The notes below the pieces were generated by a model that saw only the letters and a list, made by a program, of their open reading frames with translations, had not been told where the DNA came from and made no database searches. The position numbers and the translations under genes are program-made. From Kitasatospora sp. MAA4 (lineage in GTDB: Bacteria; Actinomycetota; Actinomycetes; Streptomycetales; Streptomycetaceae), in assembly GCF_029893355.1 (NCBI RefSeq), contig NZ_JARZAI010000030.1:1-64000 (forward strand): a DNA stretch of 64,000 bases, written 5' to 3'. The first letter of the stretch is position 1; each line of letters starts with the position of its first letter. This document shows positions 42,441 through 51,023 of the stretch, one piece after another.

Positions 42441-42479
42441 GCCCGGCCGGTACCCCCTTTCGTGGGGCAGCGGCCGGGC
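42441..42479. terminator. Bidirectional terminator between the CxxC protein gene and argS
   Basis: GCCCGGCCG (42441-42449) pairs with CGGCCGGGC (42471-42479), with an inner CCCC/GGGG stem closing over a TTTCGT loop. It lies 7 bp after the plus-strand stop and 12 bp before the argS stop. Confidence 0.82.
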
Positions 42480-42490
42480 AGCTGCCCGCC

Positions 42491-44224
42491 TCAGAGCTGC
42501 TCGGGGGCGGCCATCCCGAGCAGGCCGAGCCCGAGTGCGAGGGTCCGGGCGGTGAGCCGGCAGAGCAGCAGCCGGTTCTCCCGGGTCGCCGCGTCGGGGG
42601 CCTTCAGCACCGGGGCATGCTCGTAGAAGGCGCTGAACGAGACGGCCAGCTGATAGAGGTAGGTGCAGAGCCGGTGCGGTTCCCGGCTCTCCGCGACGGC
42701 CGCGAGCGCCGCCCCGCACTCGTCCAGCAGCAGCGCCAGCGAGCGCTCGGCGGGGGTGAGCGCGACCTCGGGGTGGGCCAGGTACCCCGCGTCGGCGGGG
42801 GCCTTGCGCAGGATGGAGTGGATCCGGGCGTGCGCGTACTGGAGGTAGACCCCGGTGTCGCCGGTCAGCGAGACCATCCGCGCGAGGTCGAAGACGTAGT
42901 CCCTGGTCCGCGCGTTGGACAGGTCCGCGTACTTGAGCGCGCCGATGCCCACCTGCGCCGCACGCTCGGCCAGTTGCTCGGGCGCCAGGTCCGGTGACTT
43001 CTCGGCGATCACCGCCGCGGCCCGATCGACGGCCTCGTCCAGCAGGTCGACCAGCCGGACCGTGCCGCCGGCCCGGGTCTTGAACGGCCTGCCGTCGGGG
43101 CCCAGCACCATGCCGAACGGCACATGGGCGGCGGTCACCTCGGGCGGCAGCCAACCGGCCCGCCGGGCGGTCTCGAAGACCATCCGGAAGTGCAGCGCCT
43201 GCCGGCTGTCCACGACGTAGAGCAGCCGGTCGGCGCCGAGCGTGGCGACCCGCTCCCGGACGGCGGCCAGGTCGGAGGCGGCGTAGCCGTAGCCGCCGTC
43301 CTTCTTGCGGACGATCAGCGGTACCGGGTCGCCGTCGGGGTTCAGGATCCCGTCGAAGAAGACGCAGAGCGCACCCTGCGACCGCACGGCGACGCCGGAC
43401 GCCTCCAACTCGGCGCAGACATCGGCGAGCATCGGGTTGTAGTGGCTCTCGCCGACCGCGTCGGCGTCCTCCAGCAGGACGTCGAGCCGCTGGTAGACGG
43501 CCTCGAAGTACCGCTTGGACTCGTCGACGATCTGCTGCCAGGCCGCCACCGTCGGCGGGTCGCCGGCCTGCAGCGCGACCACCCGCCGCCGGGCCCGCTC
43601 GGCGAACTCCGGGTCGGCCTCGAAGTGCCTGCGGGAGGTCTTGTAGAGCGCGTCGAGCGAGGCGACGTCGGCGCCGTCGGCCCCGAACTCGTCCCGGTAC
43701 TCGATGAGCATGCCGAACTGGGTTCCCCAGTCGCCGAGATGGTTGCGCCGCACCACCCGCTCGCCGCCGAAGGAGAGGATCCGGGCGAGCGCGTCGCCGA
43801 TCACGGTGGACCGGAGGTGGCCCACGTGCATCTCCTTGGCGATGTTCGGCTGGCTGTAGTCGAGCACCGTCACGCCGGCGCCGGGCAGTTGGCCGATGCC
43901 CAGCCGGTCGTCCGCGAGCCGGGCCTCGGCCTGGGCGAGCAGGGCGCTGTCGGCGAGCGTCAGGTTGAGGAAGCCGGGGCCGGAGACCTCCCAGCCGGCC
44001 AACTCGGCCGACCGGGAGGACAGTTCGGCGCAGACCCGTTCGGCCAGCTCCCGCGGGTTGGCCCCGAGTGCCTTGGCCGCCGCGAGCAGGCCGTTGACCT
44101 GGAAGTCCGCGCGGTCGCTGCGGCGCAGCTGCGGGTCGCAGTCCGGTGCGTCGGGCAGTGCGGCGCCGATGGCCTGCTGGAGGCCGGCGTGCACGGTGGC
44201 AGCGAGGGAGGGGACCGCGGGCAT
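42491..44224 (-). CDS. argS: Arginine--tRNA ligase
   Basis: 577 aa, class I synthetase that charges tRNA-Arg with arginine. N-terminal additional domain (about 1-110, DFQVNGLLAAAKALGANPRE), Rossmann catalytic core with the HIGH box in KEMHVGHLRSTVIGDALARI, the degenerate KMSKS region around GPDGRPFKTRAGGTVRL, and a C-terminal DALR anticodon-binding helix bundle ending MAAPEQL. Streptomycetes often carry two argS genes; this compact bacterial-type copy far from lysA/thrB genes may be the second. ATG 44224; the next minus-strand gene upstream ends 40 bp away. Confidence 0.95.
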   Translation of the reverse strand: MPAVPSLAATVHAGLQQAIGAALPDAPDCDPQLRRSDRADFQVNGLLAAAKALGANPRELAERVCAELSSRSAELAGWEVSGPGFLNLTLADSALLAQAEARLADDRLGIGQLPGAGVTVLDYSQPNIAKEMHVGHLRSTVIGDALARILSFGGERVVRRNHLGDWGTQFGMLIEYRDEFGADGADVASLDALYKTSRRHFEADPEFAERARRRVVALQAGDPPTVAAWQQIVDESKRYFEAVYQRLDVLLEDADAVGESHYNPMLADVCAELEASGVAVRSQGALCVFFDGILNPDGDPVPLIVRKKDGGYGYAASDLAAVRERVATLGADRLLYVVDSRQALHFRMVFETARRAGWLPPEVTAAHVPFGMVLGPDGRPFKTRAGGTVRLVDLLDEAVDRAAAVIAEKSPDLAPEQLAERAAQVGIGALKYADLSNARTRDYVFDLARMVSLTGDTGVYLQYAHARIHSILRKAPADAGYLAHPEVALTPAERSLALLLDECGAALAAVAESREPHRLCTYLYQLAVSFSAFYEHAPVLKAPDAATRENRLLLCRLTARTLALGLGLLGMAAPEQL

Positions 44225-44263
44225 TGGGGGACCAACCGTTCTGTGCGGGTCTGCAAGGTCGGG

Positions 44264-45694
44264 TCAGTCTGCTGGAACGACCATGCGCTTGTCGCGGCTA
44301 TTTCCGCCGGATCGGGCGCTGGTGAGCTCCTCCCACTGCTCGCGGCTCGGCCCGCCGGCCGCGGGTGCGAAGCCGGGGTTGGCGGCCATCCAGGCGGCCA
44401 CCCTGGAGCGGATCTCCGGTGTGCCGTAGGCCAGTTCGGGGGGCAGCACCATGTGGCGCGCCTGCGCGCGGGCCCGCATCACCACCGGGTCCTCCATGGC
44501 GCAGCAGGCCCGTGCGGCGGCGTACGTATCGGAGAGGGGCGCGGCCCGGCCGGCCAGCCGGTCCTGCTCGGCGCGGTCGGACACCACCTGGCGGTCGAAC
44601 CACGGCTTGAGGGTGTCGACCGCCCAGCGGTGGTAGGCGGTGACGAGTTCGGCGCCGTGGTGGGCGTCCGCGTGCCGGGCCACCCACTGGACGGACCGCA
44701 GGGTCAGCGGCACGCCCTGACCGTGCGTCGGGTTGGTGTGCACCAGGGTGTCGCCGACCCCGAGCAGCCCGGTCGCCAGCGGACCGTGCTCGTCCACCAG
44801 GGACGTCCAGCGGTTGTCCAGACCGGCCATCGCGTGCACCGGGCCGACCGGGTCGTGCGGCAGCGCCAGCCAGTCCGCGCAGCCGGCGAAGGTCCGGGCG
44901 ACCGCCTCGAAGACCGCCGGATCGCGCAGTGCGCCGCGGGTGGGGTCGGAGGTGGAGACGGTGAGGGCGACCGCGAAGATCCGGTTGTCGGACGGGAACA
45001 CCCCGCCGGTGGCGAAGGCGGTGCCCGCCCCGGCACGGACCCGGCCCGGATCCTCCGGTGCCTCGGGGCGCAGCCGGTACCAGCGGCAGAAGTAGGCGAT
45101 GCCGGTCCGGTGCCGTTCCACCACCGGGGCCCGGCCGACGGCCTCGGCCAGCCAGCCGGGGACCGGCGAGCGGCGGCCGCCGGCGTCGATCACCAGGTCG
45201 GCGTTGAGCGGCCCGGCGCTGCTGCGCACGCCGGTGACCTGCGGGAGTGGCGCGGCGTGGTCGACCAACAGGCCGGTTGCAGCAGTTCCTTGACGTAGCG
45301 TCACTTCGCTTTGCCGGTGGGCTGCTTCGCGCAGTGCGCTCTCCAGCACGATCCGCCGGGCCCGGACGGTGACCAGCTCCTCGTCCCCGGGCCGGTGGGG
45401 CGGGTGGGCGTCGAACCAGTCGAACTCGTGGCGCTCGCCGGCCCCCAGGCGCAGCATCGCGCCGTAGACGTCCGGTGCCTCGGCGAGGAGGAGGCTGCGC
45501 ACGGGGGCGAGTAGCCCGTGCGGCTGGATCGCCTGCGGGACGCCGGGCCGGTGCCAGTCGAAGAAGTCGGCGTCCAGATCGGCGCCCGCCTGCCGGATGT
45601 CCCGTTCCAGGACGGTGACTTGATGTCCGCGGCGGCCCAGGAGGAGCGCGGCCGTCAGGCCGCCGATCCCGCCGCCAAGCACGGTGATGTGCAC
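44264..45694 (-). CDS. FAD-dependent monooxygenase-like oxidoreductase
   Basis: 476 aa. N-terminal FAD fold VLGGGIGGLTAALLLGRRGH, mid-protein LVIDAGGRRSPVPGWL and the second FAD contact GLLGVGDTLVHTNPTHGQGV, where GD-x8-P is the conserved aromatic-hydroxylase/halogenase block. Similar proteins hydroxylate or halogenate aromatic or polyketide substrates or reduce geranylgeranyl groups; the tryptophan-halogenase WxWxIP motif is absent. Substrate unknown. GTG 45694 with AAGGGGAA upstream. No pathway genes adjacent. Confidence 0.82.
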   Translation of the reverse strand: MHITVLGGGIGGLTAALLLGRRGHQVTVLERDIRQAGADLDADFFDWHRPGVPQAIQPHGLLAPVRSLLLAEAPDVYGAMLRLGAGERHEFDWFDAHPPHRPGDEELVTVRARRIVLESALREAAHRQSEVTLRQGTAATGLLVDHAAPLPQVTGVRSSAGPLNADLVIDAGGRRSPVPGWLAEAVGRAPVVERHRTGIAYFCRWYRLRPEAPEDPGRVRAGAGTAFATGGVFPSDNRIFAVALTVSTSDPTRGALRDPAVFEAVARTFAGCADWLALPHDPVGPVHAMAGLDNRWTSLVDEHGPLATGLLGVGDTLVHTNPTHGQGVPLTLRSVQWVARHADAHHGAELVTAYHRWAVDTLKPWFDRQVVSDRAEQDRLAGRAAPLSDTYAAARACCAMEDPVVMRARAQARHMVLPPELAYGTPEIRSRVAAWMAANPGFAPAAGGPSREQWEELTSARSGGNSRDKRMVVPAD

Positions 45695-45751
45695 CTTGGT
45701 TCCCCTTGCTCTCGGTGCGCTTTCACCGTATCGCAGGTCCGGGCACGGACT

Positions 45752-47314
45752 CTAAGCAGGGGTGCCGAAGTCCTGGGTCCACCAGGGGCCGCCGGGGCCC
45801 TGGTGGACGCCGACGCCGAGCTCCTTGAAGTCGCAGTTGAGGATGTTCGCCCGGTGGCCGGGGCTTTGCATCCAACTGTCCATCACCGAGGCCGGGGTGG
45901 GCTGGCCCTGGGCGATGTTCTCGCCCCAGGTGCTCCACTGGTAGCCGGCCGCTTCGATCCGCTGCTGCGGTCCGGCGCCGTCCGGGTTGGTGTGGTCGAA
46001 GAAGTGCCGGGCCGCCATGTCGTCGGACTGGCCCTGAGCGGCGGCCTGCAACTTGGAGTTGGCGGTCAGTGGACCGCAGCCGTTCTGCGAGCGCTGGATG
46101 TTGACCAGGGCCAGCACCTGCTGCTGGAACGTGCCGGCGGCGTTGGCGGAGGGGCGCGCCGCGGATATCGAGTGGGACGGCGAGGGCGAGGGCGTGGGGG
46201 AGTGCGAGGGCGTGGGAGTTATCGACGGCGACGGCGGGGCCGAGGTGGGGGCGGGCGCCGCCGAGGCGCCCTGCATCGCCAGCGCGTCCACCAGCTCCGG
46301 CTGCGCCACCACACCGCCGGACGCCCGAACGGGCGTGCCCTGGCCGGGCGCCAGGCTGTGCCAGCCCAGTCCCGCCGCCGTCAGCGCCGCCAGCAGGCCG
46401 AGTGCGGTGGCGGCCCGTCGCCGCCCGCTCGGACGGCTGCGGCGGCGCCGCCCGCCCGCCGGACGTCGGCGCGAGGAACCGCCCGCGCGGTGGCCGGCCG
46501 AGCGGGACCGGGGCACGGGTGTCCCAGGTGTCCCGGTGGCGGCCGTCAGCTGCCCGGCGAAGTGCCGCGGCAGCGGCAGCAGGGCCAGCCCGGCCAGCAG
46601 CCCCTCGGCCGGGACGAGGTCGCGGGCGTGCCCGCCGCAGGCCCCGCAGTCCCGGGCGTGGCGGGCGATCCGCTTGCGCCACAGCGCCTCCGGCACGCCG
46701 TCCCAGGCAGCCGTCACGGCCGCCAGCTCCGGGCAGGGCGGGTTGCCCGCCAGCGCCCTGACCACCACCCGCGCCGTGTCCAGACGCTCCTTCATCCGCT
46801 GCACGCGCACCCCGGTGTGGGCTGGCGACAGGTCCAGCGCAGCGGCCAGCTCGGCCCGGCTGAGCTCGCCCGCCGCCTCCTGCCACCACAGGGCCAGCAG
46901 CTCGCGGTCCTCCGGATCCAGCCAGCGGGTCGCCTCGGCGACCTCGCGCCGCTGCCCGGCCAGGCCCAGGCGCACGATGGTCAGCCCGACGAAGTCGGCG
47001 TCCGGGTCGGCCAGGCCGTGCACCTCGTCCAGCGGGCCGGCGCCCGCGTGGGCCTGCCGGTCCCGGTAGCGGCGCCGGATCTGGTTCATCGCGATGGCCA
47101 CCAGCCAGGAGCGGAAGGCGGTCGGCTCGCGCAGTCCGTCCAGGCCGTCCACGGCGCGCAGCATGGTCTCCTGCACCACGTCGTCGGTGTCGGGGTGGCC
47201 GTTCAGCGCCCGGCCGACGATGTTGTAGACCAGCTGGAGATGGCCTGCGATCAGTGCGTCCCGATCGCCGACCCGCACCCCGGCCGCCCCTGCGCGGTGA
47301 CTGTCCGTGCCCAC
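45752..47314 (-). CDS. ECF sigma factor fused to membrane segment and extracellular CAP domain
   Basis: 520 aa. Sigma region 2 (about 17-90: HLQLVYNIVGRALNGHPDTD, DVVQETMLRA, FRSWLVAIAMNQIRRRYRDR) and region 4 (about 125-195: LSRAELAAALDLSPAHTGVR) form an ECF sigma factor. At about 215-245 HARDCGACGGH is the H-x3-C-x2-C knuckle of zinc anti-sigma domains. A basic stretch, one transmembrane helix (about 301-321), a Ser/Pro/Thr linker and a CAP/SCP domain (about 396-520: QVLALVNIQRSQNGCGPL, HFFDHTNPDGAGPQQRIEAA, WGENIAQGQP, SWMQSPGHRANILN) complete it. Sigma factor, anti-sigma-like finger and outside sensor are in one chain. GTG 47314 has AAGGTGG 6 nt upstream. Confidence 0.9.
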   Translation of the reverse strand: MGTDSHRAGAAGVRVGDRDALIAGHLQLVYNIVGRALNGHPDTDDVVQETMLRAVDGLDGLREPTAFRSWLVAIAMNQIRRRYRDRQAHAGAGPLDEVHGLADPDADFVGLTIVRLGLAGQRREVAEATRWLDPEDRELLALWWQEAAGELSRAELAAALDLSPAHTGVRVQRMKERLDTARVVVRALAGNPPCPELAAVTAAWDGVPEALWRKRIARHARDCGACGGHARDLVPAEGLLAGLALLPLPRHFAGQLTAATGTPGTPVPRSRSAGHRAGGSSRRRPAGGRRRRSRPSGRRRAATALGLLAALTAAGLGWHSLAPGQGTPVRASGGVVAQPELVDALAMQGASAAPAPTSAPPSPSITPTPSHSPTPSPSPSHSISAARPSANAAGTFQQQVLALVNIQRSQNGCGPLTANSKLQAAAQGQSDDMAARHFFDHTNPDGAGPQQRIEAAGYQWSTWGENIAQGQPTPASVMDSWMQSPGHRANILNCDFKELGVGVHQGPGGPWWTQDFGTPA

Positions 47315-47387
47315 CCGTGTCCACCTTCTCCGTCAGCTGACCTGTCCACTGAGGGAGATCCGAGCGGGCGGGCCGGATAACGGAAAT

Positions 47388-48800
47388 TCAGCTGGTGACT
47401 TCGGGGAGTGGGATGCGGGCGACCAGGCGGGCGCCGCGCTCGGCGTCGCGGGCGCGCAGGGTGCCGCCGTGGTGGGCGGCCAGGTCGCGGGCGATGGCCA
47501 GGCCGAGGCCGGCCCCGCCATCGTCGCGGCTGCGGGCGTCGTCGAGGCGGGCGAACCGTTCGAAGACCCGTTCGCGGTCCTCGGCCGGGATGCCGGGCCC
47601 GTCGTCGGCGACCTCCAGGACGGCGCAGGGGCCGTCCGGGCCGTCCGGAACGGTACGCAGCGAGACCTCGATCCGCTGCTCGGCGAAGCGCTGCGCGTTG
47701 TCCAGCAGGTTGGTCACCAGCCGGGTGAGCAGCAGCCCGTTGCCGTTCAGCTCGACCTCGGGCGCCAGCTCCAGGCGCACCGGGACGCGGTCCCCGCGCC
47801 GCGAGTCGACGGCCTCGCGCACCAGCTCGCCGAGGTCCAGACGCTGGGCCGAGACCGGCTCGGCCGCGTCGATCCGGGCCAGCAGCAGCAGGTCGGCGGC
47901 GAGCCGCTCGAGGCGCGCGGTGTCCTCCAGGGCCCCGCTGATCAGCTCGGGGCGCAGCTCCGGGTCCGGGACGGCCAGCGCCACCTCCAGCTGGGTGCGC
48001 AGCACCGCGATCGGGCTGCGCAGCTCGTGCGAGGCGTCGGCGATGAACCGGCGCTGGCGCACGCCGGAGGACTCCAGCCGGTCCAGGGTGGCGTTCATGG
48101 TGGTGGCCAGCCGGGCGATCTCGTCCTGGGTCGGCGGGACCGGGACCCTGCGGTGCAGGTCGCGGTCGCTGATCGCGGCCACCTCCGCGCGGATCGCCTC
48201 CACCGGCCGCAGTGCCCGCCCGGTGACCCACCAGGTGACCGCCCCGACGGTGAGCAGCAGCAGCGGCCCGCCGACGGCCAGCGCCGCCGTGGTGGTCGCG
48301 TCGGCCGCGTCGGCGTCCCGCAGCGAGGTGCCCGCGTAGACGGTGACCAGGCCGTCGGGGGTCTCGGTGGTGACCTGGACGACCTGCTGGCGGTGCTCCC
48401 CGCCCAGTCCCGCGACATCCCAGGTGTTGCGCACGGTGCCGGGGGCGATGGGGCGGGTGGCGGAGACGGCCGGTTGGCCGCTGAGATTCGGGCTGGAGGT
48501 GAGCACCTTGCCGCGGGCGTCCACCACCTGAAGGAAGTCGGCGCCGTGGGTCGGCTGGAGCAGCGGGTCGAGCCGCCCGGCGACCGCCAACTGCGCGACG
48601 GAGTCCGCCTGCTGCTCGGCGTCGGCCTCGGCGTTGTGCAGCAGGTTGGCGTCCAGCAGCCCGACCAGTGCGAACGACGCGGCGGCCAGCGCCACCGCCA
48701 CCACCGAGCAGGCGCCCAGGGTGGCCTGGGCGCGTACGGTCATCGGCCTCAGCGGGCGCGGCACCAGGCGGGACAGCCGGCGCCGCGGCACGTCAGCCAC
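47388..48800 (-). CDS. Sensor histidine kinase of an OmpR-type pair
   Basis: 470 aa. First membrane helix (about 25-50), extracellular sensor of about 110 residues with DFLQVVDARGKVLTSSPNLS, second helix (about 175-195), HAMP (RALRPVEAIRAEVAAISDRD), HisKA with DASHELRSPIAVLRTQLEVA, N-box LVTNLLDNAQRF, G1 DDGPGIPAEDRE and G2 GAGLGLAIARDLAAHHGG. It phosphorylates the regulator whose gene it overlaps by 8 bp. GTG 48800 is the overlapping start. The sigma-CAP gene follows 73 bp downstream on the same strand, so read-through is possible. Confidence 0.94.
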   Translation of the reverse strand: MADVPRRRLSRLVPRPLRPMTVRAQATLGACSVVAVALAAASFALVGLLDANLLHNAEADAEQQADSVAQLAVAGRLDPLLQPTHGADFLQVVDARGKVLTSSPNLSGQPAVSATRPIAPGTVRNTWDVAGLGGEHRQQVVQVTTETPDGLVTVYAGTSLRDADAADATTTAALAVGGPLLLLTVGAVTWWVTGRALRPVEAIRAEVAAISDRDLHRRVPVPPTQDEIARLATTMNATLDRLESSGVRQRRFIADASHELRSPIAVLRTQLEVALAVPDPELRPELISGALEDTARLERLAADLLLLARIDAAEPVSAQRLDLGELVREAVDSRRGDRVPVRLELAPEVELNGNGLLLTRLVTNLLDNAQRFAEQRIEVSLRTVPDGPDGPCAVLEVADDGPGIPAEDRERVFERFARLDDARSRDDGGAGLGLAIARDLAAHHGGTLRARDAERGARLVARIPLPEVTS

Positions 48801-49470
48801 CGTCGACCGCGAGTCGGTAGCCGGCTCCGCGCACGGTCTCCAGGGCGGCCCGGCCGAACGGCGCGTCGATCTTGCGGCGGACCGCGCTGACGTGCACCTC
48901 GACGACGTTGGGATCGCCCTCGAACGCGGTGTCCCAGATCTGCTCCAGGATCTCCCGCTTGGGCACCACCTCGCCGGCCCGCCGGGCCAGGTACTCCAGC
49001 ACCGCGAACTCGCGCGCGGTCAGCCGCACCTCGGTGCCGCCGCGGGTGCAGACGTGCCGGGCGGGGTCGATCCGCAGGTCGCCGAACTCCAGCGACTGCG
49101 GCCGGCGGCGGCCGGTGCGCCGGGCCAGCGCGCGCAGCCGGGCCAGCAGCACCACATAGGAGAAGGGCTTGGAGAGGAAGTCGTCGGCGCCGGTGTCCAG
49201 CGCCTCCGCCTCGTCGTACTCGCCGTCCTTGGCGGTCAGCATCAGGATGCCCGCCTCGCAGCCGGCCGCCCGCAGCCGGGCGCAGATCCGGTAGCCGTTG
49301 ACACCCGGCAGCATGATGTCGAGCAGGATCACGTCGTAGTCGTGCTCGCCCGCCAGCCACAGGCCCTGCGGCCCGTCATGGGCCACATCCACGGAGATGC
49401 CCTCGGCCTGCAGACCCCGCTGCAGGGCAGCGGCCAGCCGCCGTTCGTCCTCGACCACCAGTACGCGCAT
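48793..49470 (-). CDS. OmpR-family response regulator
   Basis: 225 aa. Receiver domain (1-115) with VVEDERRLAAALQRGLQ, phospho-acceptor Asp in VILLDIMLPGVNGY and Lys in FLSKPFSYVVLLARLRAL. Winged helix domain (about 130-222) with LTAREFAVLEYLARRAGEVV, VEVHVSAVRRKID and GAGYRLAV at the end. ATG 49470 is preceded by a region with four CTTCAG-type repeats at helical spacing, its most likely own binding site. Works with the kinase encoded downstream (8-bp overlap). Confidence 0.95.
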   Translation of the reverse strand: MRVLVVEDERRLAAALQRGLQAEGISVDVAHDGPQGLWLAGEHDYDVILLDIMLPGVNGYRICARLRAAGCEAGILMLTAKDGEYDEAEALDTGADDFLSKPFSYVVLLARLRALARRTGRRRPQSLEFGDLRIDPARHVCTRGGTEVRLTAREFAVLEYLARRAGEVVPKREILEQIWDTAFEGDPNVVEVHVSAVRRKIDAPFGRAALETVRGAGYRLAVDGG

Positions 49471-49504
49471 ACGGTCCAGGATCGCAGGCCGTCCCGAGCG
49501 TTGG

Positions 49505-49541
49505 CTGAAGATCGCTTCAGCTTCCTTCAGCCAGGCTTCAG
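49505..49541 (-). promoter_or_regulatory. Helically phased CTTCAG repeats upstream of the response regulator
   Basis: CTGAAG at 49505-49510, then CTTCAG at 49515-49520, 49525-49530 and 49536-49541. The three direct copies are spaced 10 and 11 bp, so all lie on one face of the helix, as for OmpR-type tandem binding. They lie 35-71 bp upstream of the regulator's start codon, suggesting autoregulation. Confidence 0.6.
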
Positions 49542-49904
49542 CAACGGCCCACCATGCTGTGCGTGCGCCGGAGCGGCCCAGGGGGCCGCGCCGCGCAGGT
49601 GGAACGGCTATCGGAGACTGCGGGGGAACGGAAGTGACGGAACGTCAGGCCGGTCGTTGGTCACCAGTCCGTCGGTGTCCGGACACCCGCCGTCCTGGCG
49701 GAGTCCATCCAGCCTCTCGGTCGACGGCCTACCGTCGCGAGCCGGGCGGGCTGTGACGCTCGCGACACAGGTGCCGGGCCCTGGGGCCTCCTCGCCAGGC
49801 ACAGCGCTCGTTGTGTCGAAGCCACCACCACACCCATGACGTAAGGCCCAGTGGGCAGCGGCCGCCAGCGCGGCCAGTCCGCCGGCCGCCCTGGAAGGAG
49901 CCTG
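49542..49904. other. 363-bp intergenic region before the glycosyltransferase gene
   Basis: Between the divergent response regulator and glycosyltransferase genes. It contains a perfect 14-bp palindrome GGTGTCCGGACACC (49674-49687), a possible operator, and the SD GAAGGAG (49894-49900) for the glycosyltransferase. No ORF here has a believable start and codon pattern, and no terminator is seen. Confidence 0.5.
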
Positions 49905-51023
49905 ATGCGGTCGAGAAAGTCGAACCGGATCACCGTCGTGTCCGCGAGCGTGGGAGCCGGCCACGACGGTGCGGCACGTGAGCTGGTCCGCCGCCTCCAG
50001 GCGGCCGGGTTCGAGGCCGAGTGCCACGACTTCCTCGACCTGCTGCCGCGCGGCTGCGGTCGGCTGCTGCGCGGCAGCTACGCGCTGGAGCTGAAGGTGG
50101 CGCCGTGGGCCTGGGGCTGGCTGCTGCGCGCGCTGGAGAAGCACCACCTCTCCGCCGCGCTGGTGGGCTGGCTGTCCGCGGTCGCCGGCGCCCGGCGGAC
50201 CAGGGCCGTGGTCGGACCCGACGTCGCCGCGGTGGTCTCCACCTACCCGCTGGCCAGCCAGGCGCTCGGCCGGCTGCGGCGGCGCGGCGGGCTGAACGTG
50301 CCGGTGGTGACCTTCCTCACCGACATGTCGGTGCACCCGCTCTGGGTCGCGCCCGGCGTCGACCTGCACCTCGCGCTGCACCCCGTGGCGGCCGCCCAGG
50401 CCGAGCGGCACGGCGCCGAGGACGTCCAGGTCTGCGGACCGCTGGTCGGCCCGGCCTGCCGTCCGGTCCGCTCGGCCGCCGAGCGGCTGCGCGAGCGCGC
50501 CCGCTTCGGGCTGCCCGCCGATGGGCCGGTGGCCCTGGTGGTGGCCGGCTCCTGGGGCGTGGGCGAGGTCGAGCAGGCGGCGCGCGAGATCGCGGCCACC
50601 GGCCTTGCCGTCCCGGTCACCGTCTGCGGCCTCAACGAAGGGCTGCGCGAGCGGCTGGCCGCCTCCGGCACCGGCGTGGCGCTGGGCTGGGTGGACGACA
50701 TGCCGGCGCTGCTGCGGGCGGCCGACGTGGTGGTGCAGAACGCCGGCGGCCTGACCTCGCTGGAGGCGATGGCCAGCGGCGTCCCCGTGCTCAGCTACCG
50801 TTGCCTTCCCGGGCACGGCATCACCAACGCGGCCGCGTTGGACGAGGCCGGGCTCGCGGTCTGGATCCGCGAGGAGAGCCGGCTGGCGCCGGTGCTGGCC
50901 GCGACACTGGCCAACGCCACCGTGCCGCTCCCGCCGCCCGCCCAGGCGGCCGACCTGACGATAGCCGCGCTGGCCGGCGGCGCCCCGAGCGCACCGGTCG
51001 CGGCCCTGGAGGTGGTGGCCTGA
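49905..51023 (+). CDS. Glycosyltransferase, MGDG-synthase/GT28-like
   Basis: 372 aa, GT-B fold. The N-terminal domain has VSASVGAGHDGAARELVRRL and FLDLLPRGCGRLLRGSYALE, typical of the MGDG-synthase family. The C-terminal domain has VALVVAGSWGVGEV and the donor-binding block NAGGLTSLEAMASGVPVLSY followed by GHGITNA. Likely transfers a sugar from a nucleotide sugar to a lipid or cell-wall acceptor at the inner membrane face. ATG 49905 with GAAGGAG upstream. Its stop overlaps the start of a deacetylase gene, suggesting they act on the same envelope glycan. Confidence 0.9.
   Translation: MRSRKSNRITVVSASVGAGHDGAARELVRRLQAAGFEAECHDFLDLLPRGCGRLLRGSYALELKVAPWAWGWLLRALEKHHLSAALVGWLSAVAGARRTRAVVGPDVAAVVSTYPLASQALGRLRRRGGLNVPVVTFLTDMSVHPLWVAPGVDLHLALHPVAAAQAERHGAEDVQVCGPLVGPACRPVRSAAERLRERARFGLPADGPVALVVAGSWGVGEVEQAAREIAATGLAVPVTVCGLNEGLRERLAASGTGVALGWVDDMPALLRAADVVVQNAGGLTSLEAMASGVPVLSYRCLPGHGITNAAALDEAGLAVWIREESRLAPVLAATLANATVPLPPPAQAADLTIAALAGGAPSAPVAALEVVA

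Noticed and set aside
42435..42490. tRNA gene near argS
   Set aside because: The sequence folds into a simple terminator hairpin; no cloverleaf, T-arm or CCA end.
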